DNA from: Megascapheus bottae
Taxonomy: Eukaryota > Chordata > Mammalia > Rodentia > Geomyidae
Assembly: GCA_024803745.1 (NCBI GenBank)
Contig: JANJXV010000262.1
Location: 62,001 to 126,000, forward strand
Reading direction: 5' to 3'
Length of the DNA: 64,000 nucleotides
Of this stretch, positions 62,903-64,000 are shown piece after piece (the first letter of the stretch is position 1; each line of letters begins with the position of its first letter). The notes below the pieces were generated by a model. The model was not told the origin of the DNA. It made no database searches and saw only the letters and a list, made by a program, of their open reading frames with translations. Made by a program: the position numbers and the translations under genes.

Positions 62903-63133
62903 CCAGCTAAGCTCTCATTCATAACTGAGGGAAAAATAAAAACATTCCATTCCAGGGAAAAGCTGCAACAATATGTCGAAACAAAACCAACACTACAGAG
63001 AATTTTCAAAGATGCTCTATTCATAGAAAACCAAAATAAATGCAATATAGGGAAAGAAATGGCACCTAAACAGCATACCATCTAAGGACCACAAGAACTG
63101 TCAAGACACAGGCCCTACTAAAAGCTTTTAAAA

Positions 63134-64000
63134 ATGGTAGGAACTAATAAATATCTCTCAATCCTAACTCTCAATATCAATGGACTTAACTCTCCAATTA
63201 AACGGCATAGGTTGTCTAGTTGGATCAAAAAGCAAGAGCCATCGTTCTGCTGACTTCGAGAGACACATCTTACCCAAAAACAATCATCTTTTGAAAGTGA
63301 GAGGTTGGAATAAACTCTATCAAGCTAACTGCCCCCATAAACAGGCTAGAGTTGCCATCCTCATATCAGATACAATAGACTTCAAACTAAAATTAGTAAG
63401 AAAAGACAAAGAAGGTTACTACATACTACTAAAGGGATCTTTCCTCCCGGAAGACATAACAATCCTAAATATTTACACACCCAATCCCGGAGCTCCAAAC
63501 TTCATCAAGCAAACTTTACTTACACTGAAACCATACATAGATCGAAACACAGTGATTGTTGGTGAGTTTAACACACCACTCTCACCTATGGACAGATCAA
63601 CAAGGCAAAAACTCAACAGAGAAACCTTAGAACTGAACAACTATATAGACCAACTAGATCTAACAGACATCTGCAGAATATTCCATCCAGTAACACCACA
63701 ATATACGTTTTTCTCAGCAGCACATGGAACATTTTCCAAAATAGACCACATCTTAGGCCATAAAGCAAACCTGGACAGATTCAGAAACACTGAAATTATT
63801 CCATGCACACTCTCAGACCATAAAGGCATCAAATTGGAGCTGAACACACATCTCCACCAAAGAAAACCCTGTAACTCATGGAGACTGAACCACACATTGT
63901 TGAATCAAAAACAATGGGTAATCGAAGAGATCAGAACAGATACCCAACTGTTTATGAAATTTAACAATAAGGAGCACACAAATATCAACTCCTTAGGGAC
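63134..64000 (+). pseudogene. L1c ORF2 endonuclease region, open to window edge
   Basis: Native start ATG 63,134. It shares with copy 2 the TGA in the CCLQETH motif and the frameshift near 63,285. From ATG 63,180 the frame is open for at least 273 codons to the end of the window, because codon 63,922-63,924 is CGA where copy 2 has a stop (TAA at 56,519). It also has GEFN in place of the family's GDFN. Confidence 0.85.

Larger units (their letters stand above)
50309..64000 (+). repeat. Direct tandem duplication, period 7.39-7.41 kb
   Basis: Unit 1 is 50,309-57,701 and unit 2 is 57,702 to the window edge. Offsets are 7,393 in the L1 half and exactly 7,405 from 52,641 through 56,490 (for example 52,641 to 60,046 and 54,497 to 61,902). 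Each unit is L1 3' half, spacer X, L1 5' half, so the repeat boundaries fall inside L1. Confidence 0.95.
61342..64000 (+). mobile_element. L1c: third L1b copy, cut by the window edge
   Basis: 5' UTR 61,342-61,901, ORF1 coiled-coil piece 61,902-62,426, ORF1 RNA-binding piece 62,456-62,902, ORF2 from about 63,134. The coiled-coil piece ends earlier than in copy 2 because GAA became TAA at 62,424. Confidence 0.92.

Overview
The window looks like rodent nuclear DNA with almost no intact coding capacity. Its dispersed repeats are tRNA-derived ID-like heads, often joined to a second ID-derived monomer or to a B1-like 7SL-derived head. That combination fits the IDL-type SINEs described from geomyoid rodents (kangaroo rats, pocket mice, pocket gophers). 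The placement rests on recognising the repeats by eye, not on a search. No intact host gene was found.

Layout. (1) 1-14,250 is one uninterrupted minisatellite with units of about 20-23 bp, entering from the left edge, with nested kilobase-scale internal duplications. (2) 14,251-26,089 is the first copy of a large segmental duplication: SINEs, several L1 3' ends, a 5'-truncated L1 (L1a), a 1.4 kb spacer called X here, and the 5' third of a second L1 (L1b). (3) 26,090-43,398 is single-copy. It holds a broken C2H2 zinc-finger exon (27.5-29.7 kb), an L1 with an inversion (30.1-30.9 kb), and a decayed RalGDS-like locus. The clearest parts of that locus are two REM-domain exons (38.5 and 39.6 kb) carrying several stops. 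An inverted copy of X lies just upstream, and an unrecognised 184-codon open frame (40.2-40.8 kb) lies downstream. (4) 43,399-56,077 is the second, more complete copy of the segmental duplication. (5) 50,309-64,000 is a direct tandem repeat with a 7.4 kb period (L1 3' half, X, L1 5' half). It contains one essentially full-length but mutated L1 (about 53,937-59,988) and the start of another that runs off the right edge.

History inferred from shared lesions. The three L1b copies share frameshifts in ORF1 and near the start of ORF2, so the element was already dead before the large duplications. Tandem units 2 and 3 share a 16-bp deletion in X and a stop in the ORF2 endonuclease region. Copy 1 and (for the deletion) the inverted X lack these changes. 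The order therefore reads: X paralogues first, then the 12 kb segmental duplication, then the 7.4 kb tandem duplication, most simply by unequal exchange between L1a and L1b. One border of segmental copy 1 lies exactly where the minisatellite stops, inside a SINE.

I found no convincing new functional system. The most notable items are the minisatellite and its internal architecture, the chain of L1-mediated duplications, and the RalGDS-like remnant.
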